Below are positions 52,431-59,961 of a DNA stretch of 64,000 nucleotides, one piece after another. The notes below the pieces were generated by a model, which saw only the letters and a program-made list of their open reading frames with translations, was not told the DNA's origin and did not search any database. The translations under genes were made by a program, and so were the position numbers. The first letter of the stretch is position 1; each line of letters starts with the position of its first letter. This stretch comes from an uncultured Desulfuromonadales bacterium (GTDB lineage Bacteria; Desulfobacterota; Desulfuromonadia; Desulfuromonadales; Geopsychrobacteraceae): the NCBI GenBank assembly GCA_945787295.1, contig CALZHQ010000010.1, forward strand, positions 1 through 64,000, in the 5' to 3' direction.

Positions 52431-53918
52431 TCATCTGCTTAAATGCCCACGCGGCAGGCCGTTTGGTTGCGAGATCAATTCACAGAACCGATCCGCCGTC
52501 AGTTCAAGAAAATCCTGATTCATCGGGATGAAGCGCTTCAGAATCTCCGGGATCACAGCAACATCTTTCTCCTTAATGGCAATATCGAGTTGGCCCGTGC
52601 CACTCGGGTTACGAACTTGAAACCAGGCCATCAACATGTTGCCGATGATTTTCTGCTGATCGAGCGGGAACAGCCCCTGGATCGCCTCCATCACACCATC
52701 ACCACCGATTCCCCGGGAGTTCGCCTCGACATTGATGCGTCTTAAACAGTTGTCCAGCCGTTCAACGTCTTCCTCCTCAAGCGGACCTTTGGAGAATTTT
52801 TCCAGAATTTCCCAGCGGAAGCGGAAGGTCATCCGCATCACCATGGCGAGATCATAAAGATTTTTCGGCATGACCGAAGCATCCCCTTGAGTCACCTCTT
52901 CGGCAAAGGTGATATGAAAGGTCTGGATCGGACCATCATCGGCGGCCCGGTCGACGGCGCAGGCGATAGGCCGATAAAACTTATCATCTTGAGACTGACA
53001 AATCGCCTGCACGGGGAAAAACTTACGTCCCTTGGCAATCTTCCTGACTACATGAAAAAGCTCATCCAGCCACCGTTGATCTTCACCGTTCTTCAAACCT
53101 TTTCTCAACATGCCCAATGTTGCAGGTTTTTCAATAAAATCAAAGAGATCGAGTGCTCGCCTGTTCGCAGAGAGGATTTCCGCGGCGTCGAGCTGCTCTT
53201 TGTTCTGCAAGCCCGCCGGGTTCGCAATGATCAGCTCCAGCCAGGGCTCGTAAATTTCCCGATGGACCTGCTTACGCTTTTTCAAAGCTCCTTCCAACTC
53301 ACCAGCCAGATTCGGAATCTGATCGGCCAGCGCTGAATTAATCGCCGGCATTCCAGGCAGTGGGTCCGCTTCAATGAACACCAGATTCAAAAACTTGCTG
53401 AGCTCTGCTTTCGTCGCCTGATAGGCCTGATATTCTTCGAGAGGGCTGGGCGGGGTTTCACCATGGTGCAGACAGATGAGACGGTCCGCCGCCGTCAACT
53501 GGGCTTCGAACAAACCCGTTTCGTAAAGACACCAGTCCCAGGTATCAGAGGGATCGGTGAACAACAGAATAAACCAGTTCGATTTGCAGATCTCACTGCG
53601 GATCTTTTCCCGGTATTTTTCACCACCGAACTTTTCACCAAATTCCGCCTGGTAGGTAATTTGAAGCTTACCGGCGGAATTACGGCGCAACACTTCGACC
53701 ACCGAGCGGGCAATCTCTTCATCCTTGCTTTTGTAGCTCAAAAAAACCGAGATCTCCTTGTTACTGTGGGCCGCAAAAAGTTTCTTCAAGGCCGGAATCG
53801 CATCCGGTTTTCGGTAGAGAAGCTTGGCCGCCTCAGTCAGCCCTTCCAGGGTGCCCTGATGAGTATTGGTAAAACTCGATATCTCCGGGTGGTTCAACAG
53901 ATCCTGATAGGTTTCCAT
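52431..53918 (-). CDS. TIR-like domain protein with long helical C-terminal domain
   Basis: This 495-residue protein has residues 1-54 helical, a TIR-like domain at about 55-190 (ISVFLSYKSKDEEIARSVVE, WFILLFTDPSDTWDWCLYE with W129 and Glu133), and about 300 further residues, mainly helical, of unknown kind (MPKNLYDLAMVMRMTFRFRW). Long C-terminal regions of this sort in defence TIR proteins often sense the trigger or oligomerise. GGGGGAAT lies before the ATG. It is the first gene of the minus-strand TIR pair and faces the patatin gene across 419 bases. Confidence 0.78.
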   Translation of the reverse strand: METYQDLLNHPEISSFTNTHQGTLEGLTEAAKLLYRKPDAIPALKKLFAAHSNKEISVFLSYKSKDEEIARSVVEVLRRNSAGKLQITYQAEFGEKFGGEKYREKIRSEICKSNWFILLFTDPSDTWDWCLYETGLFEAQLTAADRLICLHHGETPPSPLEEYQAYQATKAELSKFLNLVFIEADPLPGMPAINSALADQIPNLAGELEGALKKRKQVHREIYEPWLELIIANPAGLQNKEQLDAAEILSANRRALDLFDFIEKPATLGMLRKGLKNGEDQRWLDELFHVVRKIAKGRKFFPVQAICQSQDDKFYRPIACAVDRAADDGPIQTFHITFAEEVTQGDASVMPKNLYDLAMVMRMTFRFRWEILEKFSKGPLEEEDVERLDNCLRRINVEANSRGIGGDGVMEAIQGLFPLDQQKIIGNMLMAWFQVRNPSGTGQLDIAIKEKDVAVIPEILKRFIPMNQDFLELTADRFCELISQPNGLPRGHLSR

Positions 53919-54337
53919 TGTAATTCCCCCTGAATAAAGTGTTTTTTATCACCAACGGCCAATAGTTTATTTCGGCCACGCTAGCATCTCATTAAAATGA
54001 GTAACAAAGATTTCTGAAAAAGCAATTGTTTATTAAACAGATAGGCATTCCGTCCCGTCATCAGCTCCTGAGATCTGCTCCCTGCAGCCGGATGCCACCC
54101 CGAGACAGGCGGTTACAATTCAAGAAACGACGAACAGGTCGCAATTTTTGTGGCAGGCCGTTCTTTCGCTCCGGAGAGGGCGAAATGATTGGCCAACCGT
54201 TTTGAGCCGAAAAGAATATAGATGGAAATCTCCAAGGGCCAAGGTAAAGTTTAACATTAGGAACGCTTGGCGACAGGCATAATTGATAGAGCTTCGCGTG
54301 ACCATAAAAAGTCTGAGATCCGTAGAGGAGGGCTTAA
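53919..54337. promoter_or_regulatory. Divergent control region of the TIR/patatin cassette
   Basis: This 419-base, AT-rich gap lies between the divergent TIR and patatin genes. A perfect inverted repeat CTCATT-AA-AATGAG lies at 53988-54001, 70 bases upstream of the TIR start, and is a candidate operator. A strong ribosome site GAGGAGG precedes the patatin ATG. No clear consensus promoter pair could be chosen for either gene, and there is no RNA gene pattern. Confidence 0.4.
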
Positions 54338-56938
54338 ATGGATATCCAAACCGCTTCAATTGAGCAGTTATTGATTCGCGCCAATGAAATCAGACGAGGG
54401 GCACACGAAACCCCCGAAATTGCCTTTAAAATCGCCGAACGCTTGGCGGGTCAGCAGTATATGGAATATGCCCGTCGCTTGGCGCATCATATTCATTTAG
54501 ATGACCGTCTCAACCCGAAGACGGCCTGCAAAGTCCTTCAGAAATATGCCTTGTGGACCTCGAAAAATCCCGATCAGCCTGACGACAGTAAACATGACGA
54601 AGCGCTCAAGATTCTCGACCGTATCAAAAACCTGGACCAGGGTGAGTCTCTGGCAACCACCACAAACCAGGAAACCCTTGGCATTGCCGGCGGGATCTGC
54701 AAACGCAAATGGCTGGTGGACGGACAGGTTCAGACCCTTAAACAATCCCTGGCTTATTACGATAGAGGTGTCGCCCAGGGAATAGCAAAGGACAATGGCT
54801 ACACCGCCATTAACGCAGCGTTTGTTCGCGATCTTCTGGCGAGCCTTGAAAGCAGTGAAAAGGACCAAGAGCTTGAGCACGCAGAAAAGATCCGCAGGGA
54901 AATCCTGGAGCTCCTGATCCCACTCGAAAATGAACCGGCCTGGCCTGGGGGCCCGCGCCGAAAAGATGTGCGCTGGTTCCACGAAACCATCGCCGAAGCT
55001 CATTTCGGCTTAGGAGAATATCCACAAGCCACAGAGCGCTTGCAAGCGGCCTACAGCCAGGCAATGGGAACGCCGGAACCCTGGGAACTGGAGACCACCG
55101 CCCGTCAGTTCGCCTGGCTGGCACGGCTTCAGGATCCAGTCGCAATAACGGTCGCTGACTTTAAAACATCTCCCCCTTGGCAGGCCATCCAAGAGAGCTT
55201 CGATGCCGCCACCGTTGCCGGTGCCGAGTCTCTTTTTGCCGGCAAACTGGGTCTAGCCCTTTCTGGCGGCGGATTCCGCGCCTCCTTTTTCCATATCGGC
55301 ATCCTGGCCGCCTTGGCCGAGATGGACATGCTGCGCCATGTCGAGGCCCTCTCCTGTGTGTCGGGAGGCTCTATCCTCGGAGCCCATTATTATCTGGAAA
55401 TTCGCCAGCGTCTGCAGGAAAAATCGGACCAGGAAATGACCCGCGATGACTATATCGAAATCGTCACACGGATTGCGGAACAATTTCTTCAAGGGGTGCA
55501 GCAGAATATCCGGGTTCGGGTGGCAGAGAGCCTGGTTGAGAATCTGCGCATGATGTTCATCCCCGGCTACACGCAAACCAATCGCTTGGGCGAACTCTAT
55601 GAGGAGCACCTCTTCTCCCGTGTCCCCGATCAGAATGAACAAGGTAAGCAGGAGCGCATTTTGCGCAACCTGAAGGTGAAACCGAAGGGCACCACCAACT
55701 TCAAACCTAAATATGACAATTGGAAACGCCGCAACAAGGTTCCGATCCTGATCCTGAACGCGACCTCCCTGAATACCGGACATAACTGGCAGTTCACAGC
55801 GACCTGGATGGGCGAGCCACCCTCGGCCATCGACAGCCAGGTCGATGGCAACTATCGTCTGCGCCGGATGTGGTACGACGAAGCCCCAACAGAGCACCAG
55901 GACATCCGTCTCGGCCAGGCGGTTGCGGCCTCATCCTGCGTCCCCGGGCTGTTCACCCCCTTGGAACTTAGCGATCTTTACCAGGACATCACCGTCCGCC
56001 TGGTGGATGGCGGCGTTCATGACAACCAGGGTGTTTTCGGCTTGCTCGATCAGAACTGCACAGTGTTTGTGGTCAGCGATGCCAGCGGGCAAATGGCGGC
56101 AGATAACATGCCCAAAGACAATATTTTGCCGGTTCTGATCCGTTCCAGCAGCGTTTCCATGGCCCGGGTGAGAACGGCAGAATTTCGTGAGCTGGAATCC
56201 CGCAAAAAATCCGGGCGGCTCAAAGGACTGGCGTTTCTGCACTTAAAAAAGGAGCTGCATGGCGAAGATATCGACTGGCTTGGCTGCGACAACCCCAAAG
56301 AGCTCAGCCCAGAAGAGCTCAAACAGGCAAAACAGAAATTGACCAGCTACAACATCTTGAAGTCCCTGCAGGACAAAATCGCCAATATCCGCACCGATCT
56401 GGATTCCTTCAGCGATACCGAAGCCTTCGCCCTGATGAGCAGTGGCTACAGCATGGCGCGCAACGAATTGGCTGATCGCCTGGAAGGCTTTGAAATCGAC
56501 CCGAGAGAGCGTGACTGGGACTTTTTAAAAATCTCCCCGGAACTGCGCAAAGCGTCGGGGCCAAAATGGCTGACCAAATCACTTGAGGTGGCCAAAACCA
56601 GGGCCTTCAAGATCTGGCAACTCTCCCCCCTGCTGAAAGCCCTGTCAGCACTGCTGGCGATGATAGCCCTCTGCGCGCTAGGCTGGTTCGCCTGGAGTTG
56701 GCGAGCCGCGGCCTTCTTGAGCGTCAAGGGACTTATCGCAGCCTTTTGTTGGACCGCCTTGACTGTTTTGATCGGAGCGATCGGTTTGGGTTTTCTGGTC
56801 AAAATCATCGAATACCGGAAAACCATCAACCAGATTCTGCTCGGGGCCGGACTCTGCCTGGTGGGAACGGTCGCGGCCAAGGTGCACCTGAAGATCTTTG
56901 ATCCCTGGTTCAAAAAATTCGGCCGTTTCCCACGCTGA
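54338..56938 (+). CDS. TPR-patatin phospholipase with C-terminal membrane helices
   Basis: This 866-residue protein has an N-terminal helical repeat region (about 25-265; QETLGIAGGICKRKWLVDGQ and AYYDRGVAQGIAKDNGYTA) that reads like the TRAFs-binding/TPR region of ASK-type kinases and related bacterial signalling proteins, from memory. The patatin domain (about 304-600) has the oxyanion motif SGGGFR (309-314), nucleophile Ser342 in SCVSGGSIL and the catalytic Asp557 in VDGGVHDNQG. Three membrane helices follow (about 762-786, 797-822, 832-848). It should hydrolyse membrane phospholipids once activated. GAGGAGG precedes the ATG. It is probably the killing effector of the cassette. Confidence 0.85.
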   Translation: MDIQTASIEQLLIRANEIRRGAHETPEIAFKIAERLAGQQYMEYARRLAHHIHLDDRLNPKTACKVLQKYALWTSKNPDQPDDSKHDEALKILDRIKNLDQGESLATTTNQETLGIAGGICKRKWLVDGQVQTLKQSLAYYDRGVAQGIAKDNGYTAINAAFVRDLLASLESSEKDQELEHAEKIRREILELLIPLENEPAWPGGPRRKDVRWFHETIAEAHFGLGEYPQATERLQAAYSQAMGTPEPWELETTARQFAWLARLQDPVAITVADFKTSPPWQAIQESFDAATVAGAESLFAGKLGLALSGGGFRASFFHIGILAALAEMDMLRHVEALSCVSGGSILGAHYYLEIRQRLQEKSDQEMTRDDYIEIVTRIAEQFLQGVQQNIRVRVAESLVENLRMMFIPGYTQTNRLGELYEEHLFSRVPDQNEQGKQERILRNLKVKPKGTTNFKPKYDNWKRRNKVPILILNATSLNTGHNWQFTATWMGEPPSAIDSQVDGNYRLRRMWYDEAPTEHQDIRLGQAVAASSCVPGLFTPLELSDLYQDITVRLVDGGVHDNQGVFGLLDQNCTVFVVSDASGQMAADNMPKDNILPVLIRSSSVSMARVRTAEFRELESRKKSGRLKGLAFLHLKKELHGEDIDWLGCDNPKELSPEELKQAKQKLTSYNILKSLQDKIANIRTDLDSFSDTEAFALMSSGYSMARNELADRLEGFEIDPRERDWDFLKISPELRKASGPKWLTKSLEVAKTRAFKIWQLSPLLKALSALLAMIALCALGWFAWSWRAAAFLSVKGLIAAFCWTALTVLIGAIGLGFLVKIIEYRKTINQILLGAGLCLVGTVAAKVHLKIFDPWFKKFGRFPR

Positions 56939-57029
56939 TCGACAGGAATCAATGACCGCCTAGTTTCAATCGCCATCAAGTTTTGCATTGGTACTCGGCT
57001 TGGTTAATTTCGAAAAGGTCGTCAAAACA

Positions 57030-57608
57030 ATGAGCGCACCATCGATACCGGAAAAAGTATTTCTCTTTAGCGGCCACATGATTGATGCTCCAGACCGTCG
57101 CGAGCGACGCTTTCCTGCGGAAAAGGAAAAAGCTGCGGCAAAAGCTATCAACGAAAAACTTGAGGCCTTGGGAGCAGGGCCGGGCGACCTCGGCCTCTGC
57201 GGCGGCGCCTGCGGCGGTGACCTGCTGTTTGCCGAAGCCTGCCTCACCCTGAACATGGCACTGGAAATCAGGATTCCTTTTGCCGTTGCAGAGTTTCTCG
57301 AGAAGTCGGTTGCCTTTGCCGGACCGGAGTGGGTTGCGCGCTTTTTTCGCGTGACGGAAAAGCCCAATGTCAGGCTGTTGCTAATGCCTGAAGAACTTGG
57401 TCCATTGCCACATGGCAGCGATCCTTATGTGCGCGACAATCTCTGGCAACTCGACACCGCACTCTCCTTCGCCCCGGAGAAAGTGCACTTTCTCTGCCTT
57501 TGGAACGGCAAGGGAGGCGACGGCCCAGGCGGGACTCAGCACATGCTTGACGCTGTGAAAAAGCGTTCAGGAAAGGTGCACATACTCGACACCAATGACC
57601 TTTGGTAA
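57030..57608 (+). CDS. SLOG/DRHyd-like Rossmannoid nucleotide-binding protein
   Basis: This 192-residue protein begins with a strand and KVFLFSGHMIDAPDR, then GLCGGACGGDLLFAEAC (about 55-71; GGACGGD at 58-64), PFAVAEFLEKSVAFAG, LLLMPEELGPLPHGSDPYVR and FLCLWNGKGGDGPGGTQHM. A strand-glycine loop-helix of this kind, followed by a conserved LWDG/GDGPGGT end, is what I associate with SLOG or deoxyribohydrolase-like proteins linked to TPR/TIR signalling. It would sense or process a nucleotide signal. The ATG at 57030 is chosen; an in-frame TTG at 56988 is possible. It follows the patatin gene by 91 bases on the same strand. Confidence 0.65.
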   Translation: MSAPSIPEKVFLFSGHMIDAPDRRERRFPAEKEKAAAKAINEKLEALGAGPGDLGLCGGACGGDLLFAEACLTLNMALEIRIPFAVAEFLEKSVAFAGPEWVARFFRVTEKPNVRLLLMPEELGPLPHGSDPYVRDNLWQLDTALSFAPEKVHFLCLWNGKGGDGPGGTQHMLDAVKKRSGKVHILDTNDLW

Positions 57609-57619
57609 AAAAGACTCAC

Positions 57620-59497
57620 TTAGAAAAACTCCCGCAGGCTTTCATCGATCCCCATCAGGGTTTCGTACCAGAATTCCTTGGCCGCCTCGACTTTGTCAGC
57701 GGCAAATTTTTCCAGCCATTCCGCAAGACGGGGGTCTTGGTCTGCGTCCACTGCTTTTTTCCGCTGCAGGAAGCTCTGCAGATAGTCAATATTGGCTTCA
57801 GACTCCCAGAAGATCGGGCTGTTGCGACTGTTAATACGGCTGGCAAGCACATTGATGGAGTGCAGAAACGCCGCCTTGCTGTCGTAAAGTGAGCCCATGA
57901 TTTCCGGCAGCATCTCCTCTGCCCAGCCGCGGTGGAAGCGGCAGGTGCCGAGATTGTCGATGAGCAGCTCTTTCTTCATCCGTTCTGCGCACATCCGCCC
58001 CAAGGTCCGTGGCGGGATAAAGTCGTAGCTGTAGATCATGTAATACTTGCCCATTATGGCCATTGGCGCCAGCACCCCGGAGACCCAGTACTGGTTGGGG
58101 ACCATCCAGCCACGCCGGTTGTGGGCGGTGTAAACGAAGCGGTCGTGCAACGCAATGCCCTTTTTCCGGGAATGGATACGGCTCCACTTGCGGACCCCTT
58201 CCCGGAAATCGAGAATACCCCGCCGCTCGAGGATCGCGTCGATCAGTTCGCAGCCGAGTTCGGCGTTGTGCAGCGAGTCTTCCACGACATCGAAGCCGGC
58301 CAGTTGCCAGCGCGGCAAGCGGCTCACTCCCAGCTCTTCAGGGTTCAGGAGTTTGTCGTCAAGCAGATCCATCAACCAGGCCAGCACACCGCCGCCCGAG
58401 ATCGCATCAAAACCCATGGCGTCGCAGTGATGGTTGAGCTTTTCCGCCGCCCGCTGGTCAAAGATGCCGCACAGCGGCCCCAGCGTCTGGTAAGGTTCGT
58501 AGTCCTTTTTATACTTGCCGTTCATTTTTTTACAGACTGCGACGCAGGGCTCGCCGCAGGTGGCCTGTTGCTTTTTTTTGATCGTCTCGTCGTTGAACTG
58601 CTTGAGGTAGTGATCGACGACAAATTTTTGATGCAGTTCCAGGCGCTCTGCTTCGCTCCAGGCGTTCGTGCGGTAGTTAAAGGCCATGATCCGCCCGCTA
58701 ACGGAGGCATAGTTAACGCCGAAGGTGCCACCGGTGTTAAACTTTTCATCGAACCGGTACTTGCTGGTCACTTCCAGATCTTTCTTCATCAGGCGCAGAT
58801 TATACTTGTTCTCGAACCACTGATCGGCCACCTTGCGGTCGCGAAAATCTTCGTCCACCAGGGTGCCCCCATAGATGATCGCGACAATGCCGTGGTTCTG
58901 GACCATCGCGCTACCAAAGCCGCCCCGGCCGGCCCAGGTATCGACATAGCTGATGTTCCCTTTGGAGATCGGGACCGACATGATCCCGCCCATGTCGGTT
59001 TGCAGTGCCGCCGGACCGGTGGCCAGAATGCGCGGATCGGTTTCGTAGCGCTGGCCAAACATCTCATGGACCCGGTCGGTCAGCGAGTAAACGCCGGTTC
59101 GCCCAGAACCCCAGACATTCTCTACAGCAAGCGGAACGATCTCCACCTCAATCTCTTCACCGTGATTACGGTTCAGGAAAAGGACCGAAGGCACCGGAGC
59201 CTTACCGACCAGGCTGAGCATATTGATGCCCAGGTTATCAAATACCAGCCCTGCTCCGCCCATGGAACTGATGTAATTTCCTTGCCAACAGGGGGAAAAG
59301 CCGGTCACCACCAGCCGATTCGATCCCGGCAAGATGGAACCGGCAAAGACGCCGACACCGAAATTGAGGCTGCGGTACTTTTCAGCCATGTGAATGCCAA
59401 GATCAACCGGTCCGAAATAGCGATCAAAAGCGTATTTTTTGGTTTTGTAGAACCCGGTCGTGGCATCGACCAGAAGCACTCGCTGGAACATGTGCAC
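57620..59497 (-). CDS. Tungsten-type aldehyde:ferredoxin oxidoreductase family enzyme
   Basis: This 625-residue member of the AOR/GOR family oxidises an aldehyde (or reduces an acid) with a tungsten or molybdenum bis-pterin and a [4Fe-4S] cluster. Cluster cysteines appear as C314, C318 and C322 (ATCGEPCVAVCKK) plus a later Cys in NLGTCRFHRGW. GVGVFAGSILPGSNRLVVTG and SSMGGAGLVFDNLGINML lie in the pterin-binding half. The C-x3-C-x3-C spacing and the short N-terminus differ from classical AOR and lean toward GOR-like subgroups. GTG at 59497 has GAGG at good spacing; ATG 59491 is the alternative. Confidence 0.82.
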   Translation of the reverse strand: MHMFQRVLLVDATTGFYKTKKYAFDRYFGPVDLGIHMAEKYRSLNFGVGVFAGSILPGSNRLVVTGFSPCWQGNYISSMGGAGLVFDNLGINMLSLVGKAPVPSVLFLNRNHGEEIEVEIVPLAVENVWGSGRTGVYSLTDRVHEMFGQRYETDPRILATGPAALQTDMGGIMSVPISKGNISYVDTWAGRGGFGSAMVQNHGIVAIIYGGTLVDEDFRDRKVADQWFENKYNLRLMKKDLEVTSKYRFDEKFNTGGTFGVNYASVSGRIMAFNYRTNAWSEAERLELHQKFVVDHYLKQFNDETIKKKQQATCGEPCVAVCKKMNGKYKKDYEPYQTLGPLCGIFDQRAAEKLNHHCDAMGFDAISGGGVLAWLMDLLDDKLLNPEELGVSRLPRWQLAGFDVVEDSLHNAELGCELIDAILERRGILDFREGVRKWSRIHSRKKGIALHDRFVYTAHNRRGWMVPNQYWVSGVLAPMAIMGKYYMIYSYDFIPPRTLGRMCAERMKKELLIDNLGTCRFHRGWAEEMLPEIMGSLYDSKAAFLHSINVLASRINSRNSPIFWESEANIDYLQSFLQRKKAVDADQDPRLAEWLEKFAADKVEAAKEFWYETLMGIDESLREFF

Positions 59498-59604
59498 AGT
59501 TCACCTCGATCCTTTTAAGTGGCCTCTAAACGAAAATCCCTACCGGTTGCTGCAAAACATTCTACCAGTTCCGGATCCGTTTTTTCCGTCCGCTTCGAAA
59601 ATAC

Positions 59605-59636
59605 GGTGTAACAGCTTTCGGGCTACTTGTTACACC
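59605..59636. promoter_or_regulatory. Inverted repeat upstream of the AOR-family gene
   Basis: GGTGTAACA (59605-59613) and its exact complement TGTTACACC (59628-59636) are 14 bases apart, about 110 bases upstream of the AOR start on the minus strand and downstream of selC. It may be an operator for the AOR gene or an RNA hairpin. No regulator can be named. Confidence 0.4.
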
Positions 59637-59656
59637 AGAGAGTTAAAATGAGCGCA

Positions 59657-59693
59657 AAATAAAACGCGAAGCCACACTATTAGTGACTTCGCG
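59657..59693 (-). terminator. Terminator of the tRNA-Sec gene
   Basis: On the minus strand, CGCGAAG and CAC arms (59665-59675 with 59683-59693, one mismatch) form a stem with a short loop, followed by TTTTATTT (59664-59657). It lies 9 bases after the encoded CCA end of selC. Confidence 0.7.
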
Positions 59694-59701
59694 CAAAAGA
59701 T

Positions 59702-59797
59702 TGGCGGAGGCAGATGGGAATCGAACCCACCCGGGACGGGATACGCCCCACATCGGTTTTGAAGACCGTGAGCATCACCAGAACGCTAGCTGCCTCC
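59702..59797 (-). tRNA. selC: tRNA-Sec (anticodon UCA)
   Basis: This is a 96-base cloverleaf on the minus strand with the special features of selenocysteine tRNA: an 8-base acceptor stem (GGAGGCAG with CTGCCTCC), a long variable arm (GGGGCGTATCCCGTCCCGGG region), the anticodon loop CTTCAAA giving UCA, the T-loop GGTTCGATTCC, and an encoded 3' CCA (59702-59704). E. coli selC has the same anticodon-loop sequence. The genome must therefore decode UGA as selenocysteine somewhere, although the formate dehydrogenase in this window has cysteine. Confidence 0.93.
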
Positions 59798-59863
59798 GTA
59801 AAAGGCTGAAAGTATTTTAACTGCTTGACGGCCGTATTGCTACTGCAAAATCAATGCAGCAGT

Positions 59864-59873
59864 CTGTATACAG
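59864..59873. promoter_or_regulatory. CTGTATACAG palindrome upstream of the broken C45 hydrolase gene
   Basis: A perfect 10-base palindrome lies 89 bases upstream of the start at 59962. It shares CTGTATAC with the site before the formate dehydrogenase operon and the GTATAC core with the site before mrpE. It is a possible GntR-type operator half; a chance occurrence is also plausible. Confidence 0.3.
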
Positions 59874-59961
59874 CGTGATTTTTCCGTTCTTTGTCCCTTG
59901 CCTCTCTGGGGTGGTAAAATTAAAAGAACAGAGAAATTTATCACTCTACACAGGTGACAGG

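Noticed and set aside
52059..52518. Open frames between the two TIR genes, considered as a possible extra cassette gene or antitoxin
   Set aside because: They overlap the ends of the TIR genes in other phases and have no ribosome site or fold-like pattern.
51037..57608. CBASS or classical Thoeris as an explanation of the TIR/patatin cassette
   Set aside because: No CD-NTase with GS-x-D-x-D pattern, no Cap2/Cap3-like gene and no SIR2 domain are found in the cassette or its neighbours within this window.
57932..59518. A 528-codon plus-strand frame opposite the AOR-family gene
   Set aside because: It mirrors the codon structure of the well-supported minus-strand enzyme; composition is rich in His, Asp and Gln with no recognisable domain.
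59497..59600. Possible sigma-54 promoter (TGGTAGAATGTTTTGCA) upstream of the AOR-family gene
   Set aside because: The GG-GC spacing is 11 bases, one longer than the strict requirement, and the -24 element is weak.
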